DNA from: Ascidia mentula
Taxonomy: Eukaryota; Chordata; Ascidiacea; Phlebobranchia; Ascidiidae
Assembly: GCA_947561715.1 (NCBI GenBank)
Contig: OX387200.1
Location: 18,292,501 to 18,356,500 of the forward strand
Length of the DNA stretch: 64,000 nt
Direction: 5' to 3'
Shown here: positions 25,201-40,200 of the stretch, piece by piece
Numbering within the stretch: position 1 is the stretch's first letter
Layout of the letters: each line of letters starts with the position of its first letter
Translations under genes and position numbers: made by a program
The notes under the pieces: model-generated
What the model was told of the DNA's origin: nothing
Seen by the model: the letters and a program-made list of their open reading frames with translations, nothing else
The model's database searches: none

Positions 25201-28200
25201 ATGTTTGGGATGTTTGTCAAGGCAATGTTGTTGATTCGAAGCCGACGATACCAACTATTTACCTTTTGGCTGCGTGCATTTGCACAGCGCGGTCGTACAA
25301 AACAACAAAACTAAACATGAATATATTTATCCAGGCGATATCACATGAGAGCTTACTGGAGCGATTAACCAATCAAGTGGAAAGCTCGCGAACGGAGTGG
25401 CCGGAGATGTCTTACGTGGACGAATCCTCCCATTCCGTGTCATCTTATCACTCATCTTCCGATGAAGAGAAGGAGGATAGGAAGAAACCCAAAGAAGATC
25501 GAAATCATCACCCATCCACGGACCAACCTCTCGCTATGCAACCGAGACCCGACCAAATCAAGGCACTTTCCAAACCCAGCGACGAAAACAACGACCACCA
25601 ACCTATGCAGTCTAATCACTCCAAACCAAACTCTGTGTCTCCCTTTTCTGAAATAACAACAGTCCAAAATGCAGTTACCGCAGTCTGTTCGAGCCCACCG
25701 AAGCCTGCGAAACGCTCCAAGCCACCGGTGGCCAACAAACCGCAGTATAAATCACCCAAACCGGATATACCCCCACGCCGAACACCAGTGGTAACACCTC
25801 CCACCATCACTCCTCGCAAAACTGTTCGAGAGCGATCTAAAGGGGCCGAAACAGATGATAATGAAACCGTCCAAGATTCCAAGTCTTACTTCATTACGGG
25901 TAGCGCTCAGGTGAAACAGGCGAGGATCCGCAGCACCCGGAGTTCCGAATCCCACCCGACATCGCCTTCTTCAACCCCTGGGAAGGAGAACCCGGTTCAC
26001 TTTGGGGGATTCGATTCCCCTGGTTCGGGTACCCGGTTCTCAGGCGAAGCACGGAATGTTACGGCCGCGCAGCAGGTATAAGTCGGGTGCAGAAATTTCG
26101 GTCAAAACTTGAAGGTTTGCAGCGTTGCGAACTTTCTTCTAAAAAGCATTCTTCTAAAGAGAGCTTTCTGAAAAAATTATTCGTGTGATATGTCGAAAGC
26201 ATATCCAAAAATATGTTTCTTCAATGTTTAAGTTGGTTAATTTTAGTAACCCAATATTGCGATAGTATTACTCCATATGTGACTCACTTCAACGTAAACT
26301 ATATTAAACCTAAAACGCGACTACCGCAAGCTATTCAGTTCCAAGCCCCTAGCTCAGTGATTACTGTTCAAAAACCACCTTCCACACTCTATTCAGTCTG
26401 ACTCAGCCATGGAGGTCGACGCAGGAACCCAGCCGTCCGCTCCTATCACATTGTGTTCAGCCCTATCTGCCCTCACCACACCCCAGTGTTGGCCGCTTGC
26501 CAAGGACGTTGACGACCCCCCGGACAATCACGTGACTGACCCCGAGATCGGTCAGACCCAGCCTGAGGCGTCGAGACCCCCTGGATTTGTTGGATTAAGG
26601 CGGTTGTCACGCAACGAGCACGGTATAAGTTGTGCAGAATTTGATTTAATACGTAACGCTGTGTGGTGGATTTTTACACATCTGGTTTAAGTATTTGATC
26701 CATGCAGGAGATTTGAATTTATCTGGGTTTGAATCAGTCATAGCACGCAAATGCAGTAATAGATGCGCCAATTGTACAATCCTGTATATATATTGCAAAT
26801 ATTGTTCGTAAACTGAGTATACGTATGTGGACTGTGGTAAAATAGCTAATGCTACTGGTTGGAAGCGGCCTGTTGCTTGGGAGCGCCTTTGAGTTCGTCG
26901 TCGCTAAAGAAAAAAAATTAAATCTGCTTCCAGATTCGATGGAAAGCCTTGCGACGGATGAGACGAGGAGTACGGCGGACGAGTGGGACGACGCGGTGTC
27001 GGTTCGAACCGAAGACTTTGAAATGCCCAAGGAAGTGCGAAAGTTCAGAGGTACTTTAAGCAACAAAATACGTTTAAACCACATGCAAGCCCTTACAAAG
27101 GGTGTTTTGTGCTGCAATTTGCAGCAATCTGCTTTCCAGCGAAATTAAACACCCCGACACTCTGTTGCTCTTCAACAAACATTGTTTTCTTCTCAGTCCA
27201 TTAAATACTTCAAACTAAACAAGCTTTCAATATTAACTCCCCACTAACTGCGTCAGGCCGACCCCGAAACACAGTCCTGACGTCATCGCCCAGTCATAGA
27301 GTGCGTATAACGCATAGACCGCGACCTTTTCCCCAACATTCGCCATCGGCCGCATAATGGCGGATTATATCTGGCTCTGCTCGAGTTGGCACAGAGATTA
27401 GTGTTGAAATCGGCGTCGCGCGCGCTGAGACAACTCGGCGCGTCTTTGTTGAATCTGTCCCTTGCTTCCTGATGGATGTTGCGGATGTGTTTTCTCTTCG
27501 TCGCCCGCCGTTTCGACCGATCGGTCAACATGGGGTTGGCGCGTGTTCCTTCTATAGCTCCGTCCCTTTTATTTTGTGGTGTTTTATCTCCATGTGCACA
27601 CCACGCTTTGATGTGTATATTTGGTTCGGCTTATCTTGTAAGTAAACGATAGCTTAGATCGTGTGTTGGAGTGTGTGGTGACGACGGTCGCAACATTGTT
27701 GATGAGGGAAGTACAGAGTTGTCGTGTTTCCGTTGAACCAAAAGCTGGCAAAAACTTGCAAAATTCGTCACTACTTTTACTGTAAAAACTGGCTTTCTGG
27801 GGCATTTGTGTTTATAAACGAGCATGTACTTTATACACTTCGTCGTCGGTCGTGGCTACAGCTATATACATATGTATAAGAGCTGCTGTCGCAATCCACG
27901 TTACAATACAACAAGCCAACAATCATAAACGGACCGGTCAGGTTCATTTATGCTTTTCCCCAATTACCGCCGTCGCTGTTATAACGTTCTGTTGTGGAAT
28001 ATCGTAAAAACATTGCCGTCCTGGCAAAATTGCTTCATTACATTCACCAGTGTGCAAATCAACGCACTGAACTACCGCTCCGTCCCGGGCAACGACGTAT
28101 AATTGGTCTCGCAGTGCGTTCTATTAGGTTGCTGTTCTCCTTAACCTCGTTGCAAGCGTTCGAAAAGCCTGTTATTATGCATCGCGAATCCGAAGATCGA

Positions 28201-31200
28201 TGGACCGTCTTTGAATCCGGCGGGCACGTTGAGTGGATTTGCTGCTGCCTACGGTCGGTTGCCCAAGTTCACCGGTCGAACCTTGTTTGGCCTCAAGCCT
28301 CGTAGAGTTGTTGTTATGAGGCGATTAGCTCATAGTGGGCTTGTTGTTAGCGCAATGCCTGGTAAACACGTTATAAATCATGATCTATGTAAGGTGTTCC
28401 GCGTCAGAGGCCGTTTGCTGCGTTGAGGATAGTTAACCGCATTCTCTTGTTTTGGAATATTTTCACTTCAACGAAAGTTATACGACTAGATTTCAATGGC
28501 GTTTTCTGATAATAGGACTCTGCTGGATGTGCCGCAATATATCTGTGTCCTAATAATTTTTAAAATATTTCAAGACAAAAACGAAAGTGTTTGTTTTTCG
28601 ATTTGCTCAAAAAATAACTTTCAATTTTCTTGTATGGAATTTTTTTTTTTCTTAACACGAAAACGCATTTGGCTTAAATTGATTAAATGAAATCTCCATG
28701 TGTTTTTCCCTAAAACGGACTTCTATGAAAAACCAAACCCTCGCATTCAGCGACGATTCCAGTAAACCGCATGCTTTCCGTTGTAATGTTGCAACTTAAA
28801 TCGCCATTTAACCGAAATGCGACCGAGCCTTGGATTTACATCGTGGTACATACAAGCAGGAGAAAGTGAAGCCATCAAAACACACGCGTGTCATATGCTC
28901 ACCACCAAACCACGGGCTCTCTGCGCCAGATATAGAAGTCTAAACAACTGTCAAACAAGCCCACAAAACTTGGCCCGCCCACTAGAGAGGAGAAATGCAC
29001 AGTGTCACCCCGTCAGCACCACAACGGCCGCGTAAATGCGTGAAAAACCCTGCTTGATGCCCGGAGATTCCTACGAACCGCTTGGGAAATCCGTGCAGCC
29101 ACAAAAATGCGCCCCACTTATCTGAAAAGATCTATCAGCGAGAGTCCGCCATTCTTCGAGGCTCGGCTCTCTGCGACCGCAATATGCAAGAGTTAGCGAA
29201 AGCGGTTTTCAGAGACCGGGCCGACTTCAAAGGGCTCAAGCATTTTGTGTATCAACTTACTGCGGCTTCTGGGTGCGAGGTGTGAACTGCCCTCCCTGTG
29301 ATGTCACCGACTTTATTGGCGCGACTGGGGAAACTTTTTGAAGAATTGAAATTTTAGTGTAATACATATCGTGTGAAATACCGGCAATCTCCAACCACAG
29401 CACTGCCTTGTTTACGCTATGAGGAAAGATCTTGCCTTTAGTAGCAACGACACTAACAATGAGACGCCTACCTTTTGGACCTGCTTGTAGAAAACACTCA
29501 CTATCTCGTTGATTCTGTTACGTCACAAGAGTTATTCCCAAAATATATTTCTATTATCATCCAGGCGTTGCCTTGTTAATGCGCAACGTTTGCTTTCACC
29601 CAGTTTAAAATACTTTCACGCCAACTCAATCGTGTCGCGCCATGTCTTGTGACGTAAAACGCATGAAGGCGTAACCGTGACGTCACCTTCAAGTCTAACT
29701 AACAATATTTCAGGTTGTTAAAGGCAAGTCATTGCACGACGATTCGCAATGGACGTGTTTTTCTGCTTCATTGTTCCATGACGGTTTGTTGTTAGTTGTC
29801 CCAATTCTTTACAGAGCGAAAGGCGTTGGCATATTTTGAGTCGTATTATGGCTGTGTGTTGTCAGTGGTCGAACCTAACTGATGAGAAATTGGTTTGGAA
29901 TAATATGTTTTTGTCATGGTTGTGTATTGTGAGGTTAGGGCCAGTGTTTTGTTAACTTCAGCAAAGCATGATCATGTCACTGTCACCTTGTGATATGATA
30001 GCTAAGAGGAGTCCAAATTCGAAGTGGGGCAGTTCTGCGTTTCCTAGTCTGCGAAAAGAGATATTAGATCAGGGGTTCTTAACCTGGGGTCCATGAACCC
30101 CCAAGGGGTCCGAGAAGATGCATTAAGGGGTCCATGAAACGAAATACAATTATTCCGAAAATCCACGTATTTTCTTCTGTCCATAAGGTTTCACTGTCCA
30201 CGAATTTTAATTTTTCGACATTTGCAATGTGTTTCTTGCAAAGGGGTCCATGGCTTTTCAAAGAATGCTTTAGGGGTTCGTGATCCAAAAAAGGTTAAGA
30301 AACAGTGTATTAGATAAAGCATATAGATCTCTCACTAACAACTTCGTTTGTCTTAGGGATCGTGACACTAAAAGTCTTACAAAAAGTGAAATGGAACTGG
30401 CCTTGGTTATTGCACAATCTTGTAAGAAATTATACATTTTGCCCTTAGGGCATCATCAGTATTCTAAAAACAACAAACTTAAAACAAGTGAAAACAATAA
30501 AAACAAAAACCAAACACGCACATCAAGAGATGTCTACAGAAAGCTCTAGTCTGCGAAAAGTATGCTTGGTTCCTCTTTTGTCTGTGTTCAGTGATAACAG
30601 CCTGCGTGTTTTGAAGGCCGCATAGCCAAAACCAAAGGTCTTTTGTGAAAAATGCTTATTTTTTGCATGTAATCACAATTGCAGACTTTAACTTAAATGC
30701 GTCGTTTCGCACCATTTGTAACCATTCCTCGCTGGATTGCTTCATGGCCCGTGAAAATCCGGTTTCATGTAACTGCTATGCACCGCAGCAAAGGTGCCGA
30801 ACTATGCCACTGCAAACAATTGCACATGCCGCATTCAGCAATATCGACGCACTTTTATAAGCCCTAGTAGTTCGTTGTATGGATCAAGTGGAGCAGCGCC
30901 TTGCAACTTCTCGGAAAATCGTCTGCTTCGACATTGAGTTGGCAATCGACCCGGTCAAAAACGCTTTCCGCGAAAAGTCCCCGCCAAATTATGCGCGAAA
31001 TCCGATTTTTTCCGAGCCACTGTGACGTCACAATGCTGTGGGAGCCACGGAATAATTGGACGCTGAAGTCAACTTCGCTCTGTGGGAGACGGCGCGACTG
31101 GAAACATCCAATACGCGAAAGATTTATGACTGCTTGAGATTCGTCAATTGTCTGTTAATCGGTCTCGTCCAGCGGAGGGAATCTTGCCTCGTCGACCCTT

Positions 31201-34200
31201 GTTAGTTGGTCACACGACCTCGTTTGACCTCTTCATCTCTGACGGCCCGTTAAGATCGCCGCAAGATATTTTGAACCGACAACACGATATGCAAATCGCG
31301 AAATATTTTGCTTCCATCTTGAAAGGAAATCGTTTGCATTTTTTTTTCTATTGAGTTTGTTGTTGATTGAAAAAACTACCTACAGGCGTACGTGATATTT
31401 TCAATTGATATTTACTTTGTGAAAAGGTAACGGCAAAGATGAAGGCAATGCGATCCACGGTTTGATAGGATTTCTACTTTGGGTCGTGCGCCTTGCTCTA
31501 CGCGTGAGCATAACGCTGATTTTAGATGCAAGATGCCCCGTCTCCTTCGCAACCAGGCAAAAACGGGCAGCTTCCAAAACCGCAATCCGATTTCAAAATG
31601 CCCATAAGCCCTACCTATTCACCCAAAAAAATCCGATCCTGCCCTTTAAAGACAATCTTGTACAGTCCAATCCTCGGCCGCGTCAAGTCCACCCGCACTC
31701 CTACCCTTAAGCCGTAAACACAGGTCGTATTTAGACGTTCGGTCTTGTAGGTAGAGTTGTTTTGTTTGAGTATAAGTAGCCCGCTTACCGCTATTGTATT
31801 TTGGTTTTGAGCTCCGACTTAATTGTCGCCTCCCGTTCCGTTTTACGACACTCGGTACCTCGATATGTTACTCTCCACTACTTTGCGAGGGAGACGGGCC
31901 GTGAAAACCCGTCGCTTCCGCTCCAAAACGCTTTAGCGCCCCTGCAGTTATTTGTATATCACAAAGACTGCCGCTTTATCTTGTGGTTGATGGTTTGTAG
32001 CGGGTAAACCGGCTTGTTTATTGGAACACTATCCACTAAATCACAAGCAGCCAAATGTCATGTTTTCAACACTTATCGTAATACTTTTTGGCAAGACCCA
32101 AGATCATATTTTTGCAAGACCGTCGGCAGAAACATGTTGCTCTGAATTGGCAGCTTTAAGTGACATACTTATACCCAATACATGACATGCGTTGTTATGA
32201 CAATCAAAACCACTGGTTTCCCAACATATTCTTTAATTATTCCAATCCATATAGATTCATATGCAATGCATATATCAGAGGAAAAACCTCATTTTTCCGC
32301 GGTTACAATTTGCTTTTTTTCCCTCCGTGATGAACACTTTCGACCGGCTTTCCCACAGCAGTAATAACAGTTTTCAACCGCTAACTCGAATCCCGCCGCC
32401 TGCAATCAACATTCCAGCATACCCGGTGGCATTCTGCTATTTCGTAGACGCGTTGTTTCGGCCGAACGCTTGGGAAAACGCTGACGGGGGCGGGAGAGTC
32501 CATTCAAATAACAGGTTGACAACAAACTATCGCCGATACCACGGTGTATCGAGTTGAAGAATTTGACCTGTTCACTGCGGATAATGGCGACGCACGACGT
32601 AAGGGTCGCTTTGTTTTGTCTTGGGTCGCCGGACCCTCGCAAAAAGATGTTTATTGTGTTAAAAAGCGGCGCATCCTTGCTTGACTTGCTGGTCATAGTA
32701 GATAGAAACTATAGGAAAGACTATAGCTACACAGGAAAGGTGTGTGACAAATGAAGGCAGCATCAGTCACGTTAACAGGTTTTAGACAAGTCGCTCGTGT
32801 TGTGTGAGTATCTGTCGAAGAGTGATGTTTTTTTTAAATGCAAGACTGCGTTGATATGTTTGCACAAGGGATCCTTTTAGCTCCCTGTGGCTGCGGTTGT
32901 CAACTTTCGCCGCCCAAAAGCTTTCTCGCAAACAGAAACTAAGTGTTATCCGTTAATCAACGGTCGAAGGCAAGGTCATTATACAACGCCGAGAAGCACA
33001 ATTCAAACCCCTTGCATCGTGCCAGTGAGTCAAAAATGTAAATAGGCGCGATTTTCAACGTGTCGTTGACTTTGGCCATTGAGGCCTGACCGGTTTGTAC
33101 AGTTGAGTTAAAGGTGACTCACACGACAGAGCATGGCGCGAACTGCTCGACTCGTGCGTGTTTGGACAGGCCGCAGATGATCAACGAAAGTCCCACCACA
33201 TTCGACGGCGCGATCGAGTGGGAAACTAACAGTAGATTTGCTTGCTCGGCAAACTAATAACATTCCACCGTTGATTGCCGGGTGACGATATGGTGAAAGG
33301 GCACTTGGTATCGCGAATTGTATTTGTGTGGCGACAATGTGTATCGGGTTTAATACTTGCAGTTATAGTCTTGAATTAAGGCTATTCAGATGTTAGCTCT
33401 TCATGTGCTTAGCCAATTAAAAACTCAAGGTCATTGGTTGATAATCACCTGATCCTTGCCACTAACGTGTTGTCGCAACTCAAGTGTTTATGAAACTATA
33501 CGCTATGTCGACATTTTTCTGTTTTAATGTGTACAAAGCAATTAAGTCCTTATTTGGTCATGCAGCAGTTGTTTAAACGTGAACATCACGTCAATAATCA
33601 ACCTTACCTGTTTTGAACGTTGTCGCATTGTAAACGTTTTCTGCCAAACTACTGTCAGCATACTGTCATAATCTTTTTCGGCTCAGTGAAATCGTCACGT
33701 TTTTCACATCTCGCGTCTTGGTATTGCGCGCCAAAGCCGTTACACGGGCACCACCTCGATGATTGACCTTCAAAAACATTCCTCAATGGCACAGTTCCGC
33801 TTCTCCATACTACTGCAATATTCCAAAGGCCGTATTTATTCATAGGTGAAATATTCACGCCTCGGTCGGGTAATCGTTTGGCTCCAACTTTATACGCCGC
33901 AATCGTGGCGTAACGGCTCTAATAATGTCTTGGGTGCGGCGATGTAACGCAGCAATTCCTGTTTATGAAACCATTGAATATTTTGAGAGGCTGGAAATAC
34001 AAAACGGTATATACATGGCAGTGTTGTGCGCAAGTGGAACAGTATTCCGTTTCAGAGATAAAATCAAGTTTTCGCAAAGGCGTGGTGTTTGTGAAAGAAA
34101 AAGCCCAAAGCCCATAGCCTGTCGTGCCGTTGTTGCGCAACCTGCAAGGCCTGTTTGATTTGTGCAAGCCGTCAGTTTACGAGCGGAAGGTATGACGTCA

Positions 34201-37200
34201 TAACGATGTGACACAAAGTCTGCACAGGTTATTTTTAAACATTACTATGCCACTACCTGCTGAAAAATTAGTAACTTAATGTTGTTTGAGTAATGCTGAA
34301 CATTGTTTAAAGGCTTGTTTTTTTGCGAAGGTTTGAAAAAATACGTAAACAACCAATTTCTTTAGCAGTTTTTACTCGATCTTGTTCTTCCCCTCGTTCA
34401 TTGTGGTTTTGCAAACCCGTATCACGGGGTAAAATGCTTAAAATATCAGTTTTAAATTGATTGTATCCTGGCATTGCCGCATTACCTCAACTGAAATTTG
34501 TGGGGTGTGACCGCTAACGAAACTTGCAAGGTGATTGGTTCTCCTTCCATCTTACGTAAGTTATTCCCGGCCCTGTCACGTATTTCCAACGGTTCAATGC
34601 ACAATCGATGAAAGCCATTATTCCTGTTCTTTTTTACAATGTCACGTGACGCGATCACGTGGGGTTCGCCCACTGCGCTTCGTACTTGCGTGCGACGACG
34701 TGCTTCTGTTTGCGTTGCGCGGTTGTGCGCCGTTATCCCTCCGCAATTAACGTTCGCAGTGAACTCGCACAGTCGACTTATTGAAGGCAAGTAGGTCTTT
34801 CTGCAGTCAGAGCTGTGGGATTGGCGAGTTTGGACAGTTCACAGTACTCATATGTACTTAGTTTCCCTAGGGTTGTAGCATGTACCCCTGTTTTTAAATA
34901 TTGTTGCAATGCAATAGTCTGTTTGTGGAAATATAGTTACTTGTGTGTGCAAAAAACACAGGGAGCGTGTAATGTTTTTAAATGTAATGAAGTTGTAAGC
35001 ATACTGATTTGTTGCAGTGTTAATTAGGAAAGCTTCTTGTAATTCGTTGATCGCAAAGGAATGTTTACAAGCTCAGAGCGTACCTAAAAGCGATTTACTC
35101 GTGCAGGAGGACGAATAAAAATGTACCGACCAAACAAATAATGAGTGACAGGCACTTATTACTTGTAAGTCAGAAATTTGCTGAAGTAGGGAACCTACAG
35201 TTACAGATATACGCCAACCGACCCCAAGGGAATTTGAAATTGCTTTTCCGTTCCGCCTGTGCCCGACTTAATGCCGCTACACATTCACCACAGAACTATG
35301 GCAGGCATTAAGACCTATAAAAATCTCATAATACCAAGCTACAGGCGAAAGGCAACGGCGAGGCAGAAACCGCCAAGGTAGCTCTCAGAGTCACAATGTG
35401 TGAACGCGGTCCGCGTTTTGACGTCAGCGACACGGGCGCGTCGTGTTTGCGCAAAATGACAGTTTCGAGAATTCCCAAAAGTCGCAATAACCGACTTGCC
35501 GCCTTTTTAGGGCGCTCCCAGTTGGAATGTGCCGCAATTCTTCTGAGAGCGCGTCCTTTGGACCCTTTTGTAAAGCAAGAGCAGTAACGACCACTTTTGC
35601 CTCCCTCCATTATTCTCGCGTCGCCTGTAAGGCCATGGCAGCTCGTCTCCGTGTCCCTACATAATGAGGTACAAGTGCAAGTTCGTATATTCGAGTGCCC
35701 GGCGTACGCCATGCCACTTACGAAAGGCCGCAGCATCGCCTAATAATCGGATTTGGATTGTAAGGTCGCCGTTGCACACTTGCGCGTGTCGACCTCTCAG
35801 AAACCAAAGAGCAACTTGCTGCTGCGCTTTTAATCGCCTGTTTGAAGTAAGAGCGTTGGTGTATTAAGCCTCCCAGGCTTGCAAATTGAGAACTTAAGTC
35901 CAGAACTGGCATTTTCACATCTTGTAGGCCCGTTTCGCGAGAGATATGGAAAGGGAAATGCGCGCTGTGCCGCTTCGTCGCGTTTATCCAGAAAGCATTT
36001 CCGCAGTAGCGATGTCAGAGCTTGTGTCTTGGCTGTTCTACACGAGTGTTAAGATAGGGCGGTATAACGTTTCATCCGTGACCTACACATTAAACGGCAG
36101 AAACCGACAGGTAGCGTTTTTACTTGACATATGTTTGCGTGTGAAAGGGCTGGCAGGTTGCAAAGAGCGTGGCCGCAGTGAGTAGGATAAGTGTGTTTGC
36201 AGTGAATGGAAGTAGGTTTGGAAAACGAAGAGATTTTTCTACACTTTGTTATTATTTAAATGCGGATCATAGCCTTTAATGCTAGCAAATGTTTGTCGTA
36301 AAAATTGAGGTATTTCTTTCCATTTGGATTTCAGTAAATTACAGAACGACAGACAGTAGATAAATTGAAACATTTGGATAATATGTTTTGATGACATTCT
36401 GGTAGTAAAAGACATGTAATGTAAACATGTTTCATTGTAAATACATCGGATGAAACGATTTCTCATCGCAACCCTATATAGACCTAAAAAATGGTTCTTT
36501 TCGACCATATGTCAAGCAGTTAAATAAGGAAAACGAAAACATGACATTGCTGGAATTCGGGCTACGATTTATTTGCTCGTGGCTGACGATAAAGGGTTAC
36601 AAGGTCGTTGCTCTTGACGCTTAAGAACGTTACGATCACAAGTCTAACAGCTTAACGCGCTATGTTCAAATTCGAGCCACGCTTAATGGTAGCAATTAAA
36701 CTTTGAACGGTATGCCACGTAAGGACTTGAAACTACGCTTGTGCAAACGCCCTGCGAACGTGTTCTCCCATGCTTTTAAAAGGTCTTTGTACTGAACAGT
36801 TAGTAGCGGTGAACAACACCGAAGCTTCATTCCTTTCTTTATTCAGGGCCTCGTGATTTTTTTTCTAAGCGAGTTCTTTATGTCGAGCAGTTCGCTGTGG
36901 TACTTAATTCGACCGCTGGTTTATTCAGTTCTGGGCAACAGTGCAACGTAAGACTGTAGTTTAGGTGAGAGTATAAACGCAACCTCGGCCGTGTGAAAGC
37001 CAACCTTAGTTTTACCCGGACCAACTGTGGGATGGACCGGTTTCATGTTCTGGATATTAAATGCTTGTGGTTCGGCGCAATTTGTCCAGTGAAAAATAAC
37101 GCTGCTTTTTTAGATTCAAAGTTTAGTTTCTCTGCATTGTAGCTGGGCTTCAAGCCAGCAAGGCCGTAGCGCATACGCTTTGCTTAGATGAACTGGAGTA

Positions 37201-40200
37201 TAAGAAATACAGGTGTTTTGCCAGTTAGAGTTCACCGAAAAATGTATTTGCTACAATTACATATAAGCGTATAGCTCTGAGTGGAACATAGACCAGACGT
37301 ATTATTGTAACCGCTCGGGCCTTTAAAAGCCCATTGCTGCCAACAATAGAACGATAACTACTGCTGACATGAACCGTGATAGTCACAATTAATCGTTCAA
37401 GTTAATTTAGACGCGAGCCCAGCTGACCGCCGATGTCAAGTCGACCCGGAGCTTTTCATCTCCCAGCCTGTATGTAACGGACCTTTTATCTCGTTTTGTA
37501 AGTGGGTCATTACCCGTCCATTATATACTGCCATCCTTCCCTTTATTGCTTACGCAGTTCATCTGCAGAACTCATGCATTAACGTTCACAGTAACGACCA
37601 TCACAGTGAGTAAGAGCTGAATTGATATCGAGTTGGTTGCGGCAGTTAAATGTGAGTTTAGCGTGATGAGACCAGGTAGCCGTGATGGCTTTGTTGCCTT
37701 GTTACAGTTTAAGGCCCTGTTACAATTTAAGGCTACCAAGCGTTTGGGGATCTGTGTTGTTATTTGCAATTTCGTTGCTCTGACTCCAATATTGACATGT
37801 GGTTCTTAAAATTCTACAGACAACTGAGAGTTTCATTATATGCAAATCAGGCAGGAAACAGAAGAGTAAAGTGGTCCTTACGAGCCTCTTGATCCCTTTG
37901 TGACAGCATTGACATATTGACGCCGAATGTCTCAGGGGCTCTAAAACGCTAAAAGTGTGTTTCGCATTTTAAATACTTTTTTAAATCATTTTTTGACCGT
38001 TGTGCTCCGACGAAAGTTTAAGAATACTCCTGGGCCGGACATTTGGTAACTGCTCACCTTGACCATATAGCCTAATGCCCAGCGTATCACACCTGTTTAC
38101 GCAAATCGCGAGCGTTTGGGTGCCATCGTTCACAATTAAAACGCATGCGATTGCACCAAGGTGACGAGCGAGTGGCAACAATGCCTTATCACGCGTGTGG
38201 CGTAATTAATTAAACCGCTGTTTACGGCTGATCCGATTGGTTAGAAGCAGCTTTTACTGCGAAACCAGTTTGTCTTCCCGCTAGCAGTACCCACCATGCT
38301 GTTATGTATATAGTAGCAGAAGCGAGGTGGTGCAGTGTTCATACCTGTGCATGTGTTTCTACAGCTAGCCATAGTTTGGTATTGTGTAAGCGGATTTAGG
38401 GTGTGTCACGTCGTGGTATTTTGGGAAATACAGTTTTGCTGCGTCTCCCCCGACGACGGGATACTGGAAAAATAGAAATATACGAAGCGGGACGTTGGCG
38501 ACGAAGCGGATTTCACGCGCGGTAAGTGACTTTGTCGTGTTTGAACTCGGGGCTTTGTGTTTGGTTTAATACCCACGAGGCTTAGACAGTGTGGTTAATG
38601 GACAAAGTGCCCCTTCGCGAGACTACCTTCAGTTATGCCGCCGGCATGCTGGTGTAACATGAAGGAAGTAGGTTTTTTTAATAGTATTTTTTCAAAGCGA
38701 AGTTTCTGCTGATTATTATCATTGATTTAAAATGTGCCTTGGTGTTTTAAAATATCCTTGCTGGGTTTCCAGGTGGACAGATTACAAAAAGCCCTTTACA
38801 ATCTGGTGGCAAAATGCTTACCGTAATTCGACCAAATTAAATTATCACAATCGTATTTGTTTTCTCAACCCGAAAAATGTGTTCAGTGAAATTTCCTAGA
38901 AAAGCTTTTCCTTTAGTCTTGGAACTCTTTTATTTTCTTAGTTTATGTTCGTAGACAAAACTGGTATTTCATGATTTGGTTGAAAATATTCCGATTAGAA
39001 TAGATCGAACAAAAACAACGTTCCAGCGGTAAACAGCAAATCTAGTCGTGTTTGTAAAATTTTCCGTTGCAAACACTGTAAAGCATACAAACAAGGCTCT
39101 CGAATCACGGACTTTTGTCCTCGGTAACGTCAAACTGCTCAAGTGTCGCGTGAATCACATCACATTCGCGCGTCAATCGACCCCAATCCAACCCGTTGCA
39201 TGAAGTGTTGCTCGGCTTGCCAACTTTGCTGGACGATAGATGGGTTGTTGAAACTGGAGGACCCTATAACTGGTCATGACGTAACCGCGATAACGGCCAG
39301 TTTCTCCCATCAAGAGAAGAGTGTCCTTGTTGGCAGGACATCCACTTGAAGCCACTTGAAGCTTCACAATCTTCTCTGGACGCGGAAGGATACTAAGGTC
39401 CGACCTCTAGCATCCTTGGCTTTGTTGCCAGACTTATTGGTATTACGATATCGGTCACTATTATTGTGCAAAAGGGCTTAAGATAAGGTCTAGTATTGCT
39501 ATAGTGCTGACACATCAGCATTTTTAATAGCAAACGCATTTGGTAATTTTTACGGCGTTTATTAAATGTGACAGAATGAAGAGCAGGCATTTGATCAACA
39601 TTTTCTTATTCACCCAACATGCGCCCGGTGGTGATGCTTGGAACTAAGCTCAACAACTTTTTTCAATCACAGTTTCAATGTAAATAGACAGTTTCAATGT
39701 AAAGGTTTACAAAGGTTCATTCTTTGGTAACTCCCTGTAGCAGTGGAAGTTGAGCCGTAAGAGCTTACCGAAACTCGAATGAATGGATCGTTAACAGACC
39801 AATGCAATGTACAGACTGTTGTAGTCACAGTTTAATTACCCGTAAACGCATTCCATTGTTAATGTTCCCGAATCGTAAAAAGACGCCGTAAACTCTCATC
39901 CGACACAAAAGAAAATTCGACTTCCCGGCCCTTTCCATAAAAAGCGGTTTGCGTTGTGAAACGAATCACATGCAAACCTCGGGTGGGAGACGGGGCTACG
40001 GACAATGGGAGAAAGGCTCTTCCCCATTCATTCGAAGGCATTCCAATCTATTGTGTGCCTACGACGGCTTGTCAACATGCATGAGTTGTCACCTTCATCT
40101 TATACTTGCCTCCAGGTAAAATGCCCCGCAACGTGTAGCGATTTTAAAAGCGTATACTAGGGTGGAGAGAATGGAGGATACGTTTTTGAAGCTAATCAAA

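Noticed and set aside
35326..35736. Minus-strand open frame of 136 codons
   Set aside because: Low-information sequence rich in Ser/Arg/Cys, no family resemblance, in CpG-rich intron where stops are rarer.
38335..38521. Possible non-coding first exon ending in a GTAAGTGA donor, after a TATA-like sequence near 38307
   Set aside because: A strong donor and weak TATA alone are expected several times in 23 kb; there is no CRE or CCAAT cluster here and no coding link.
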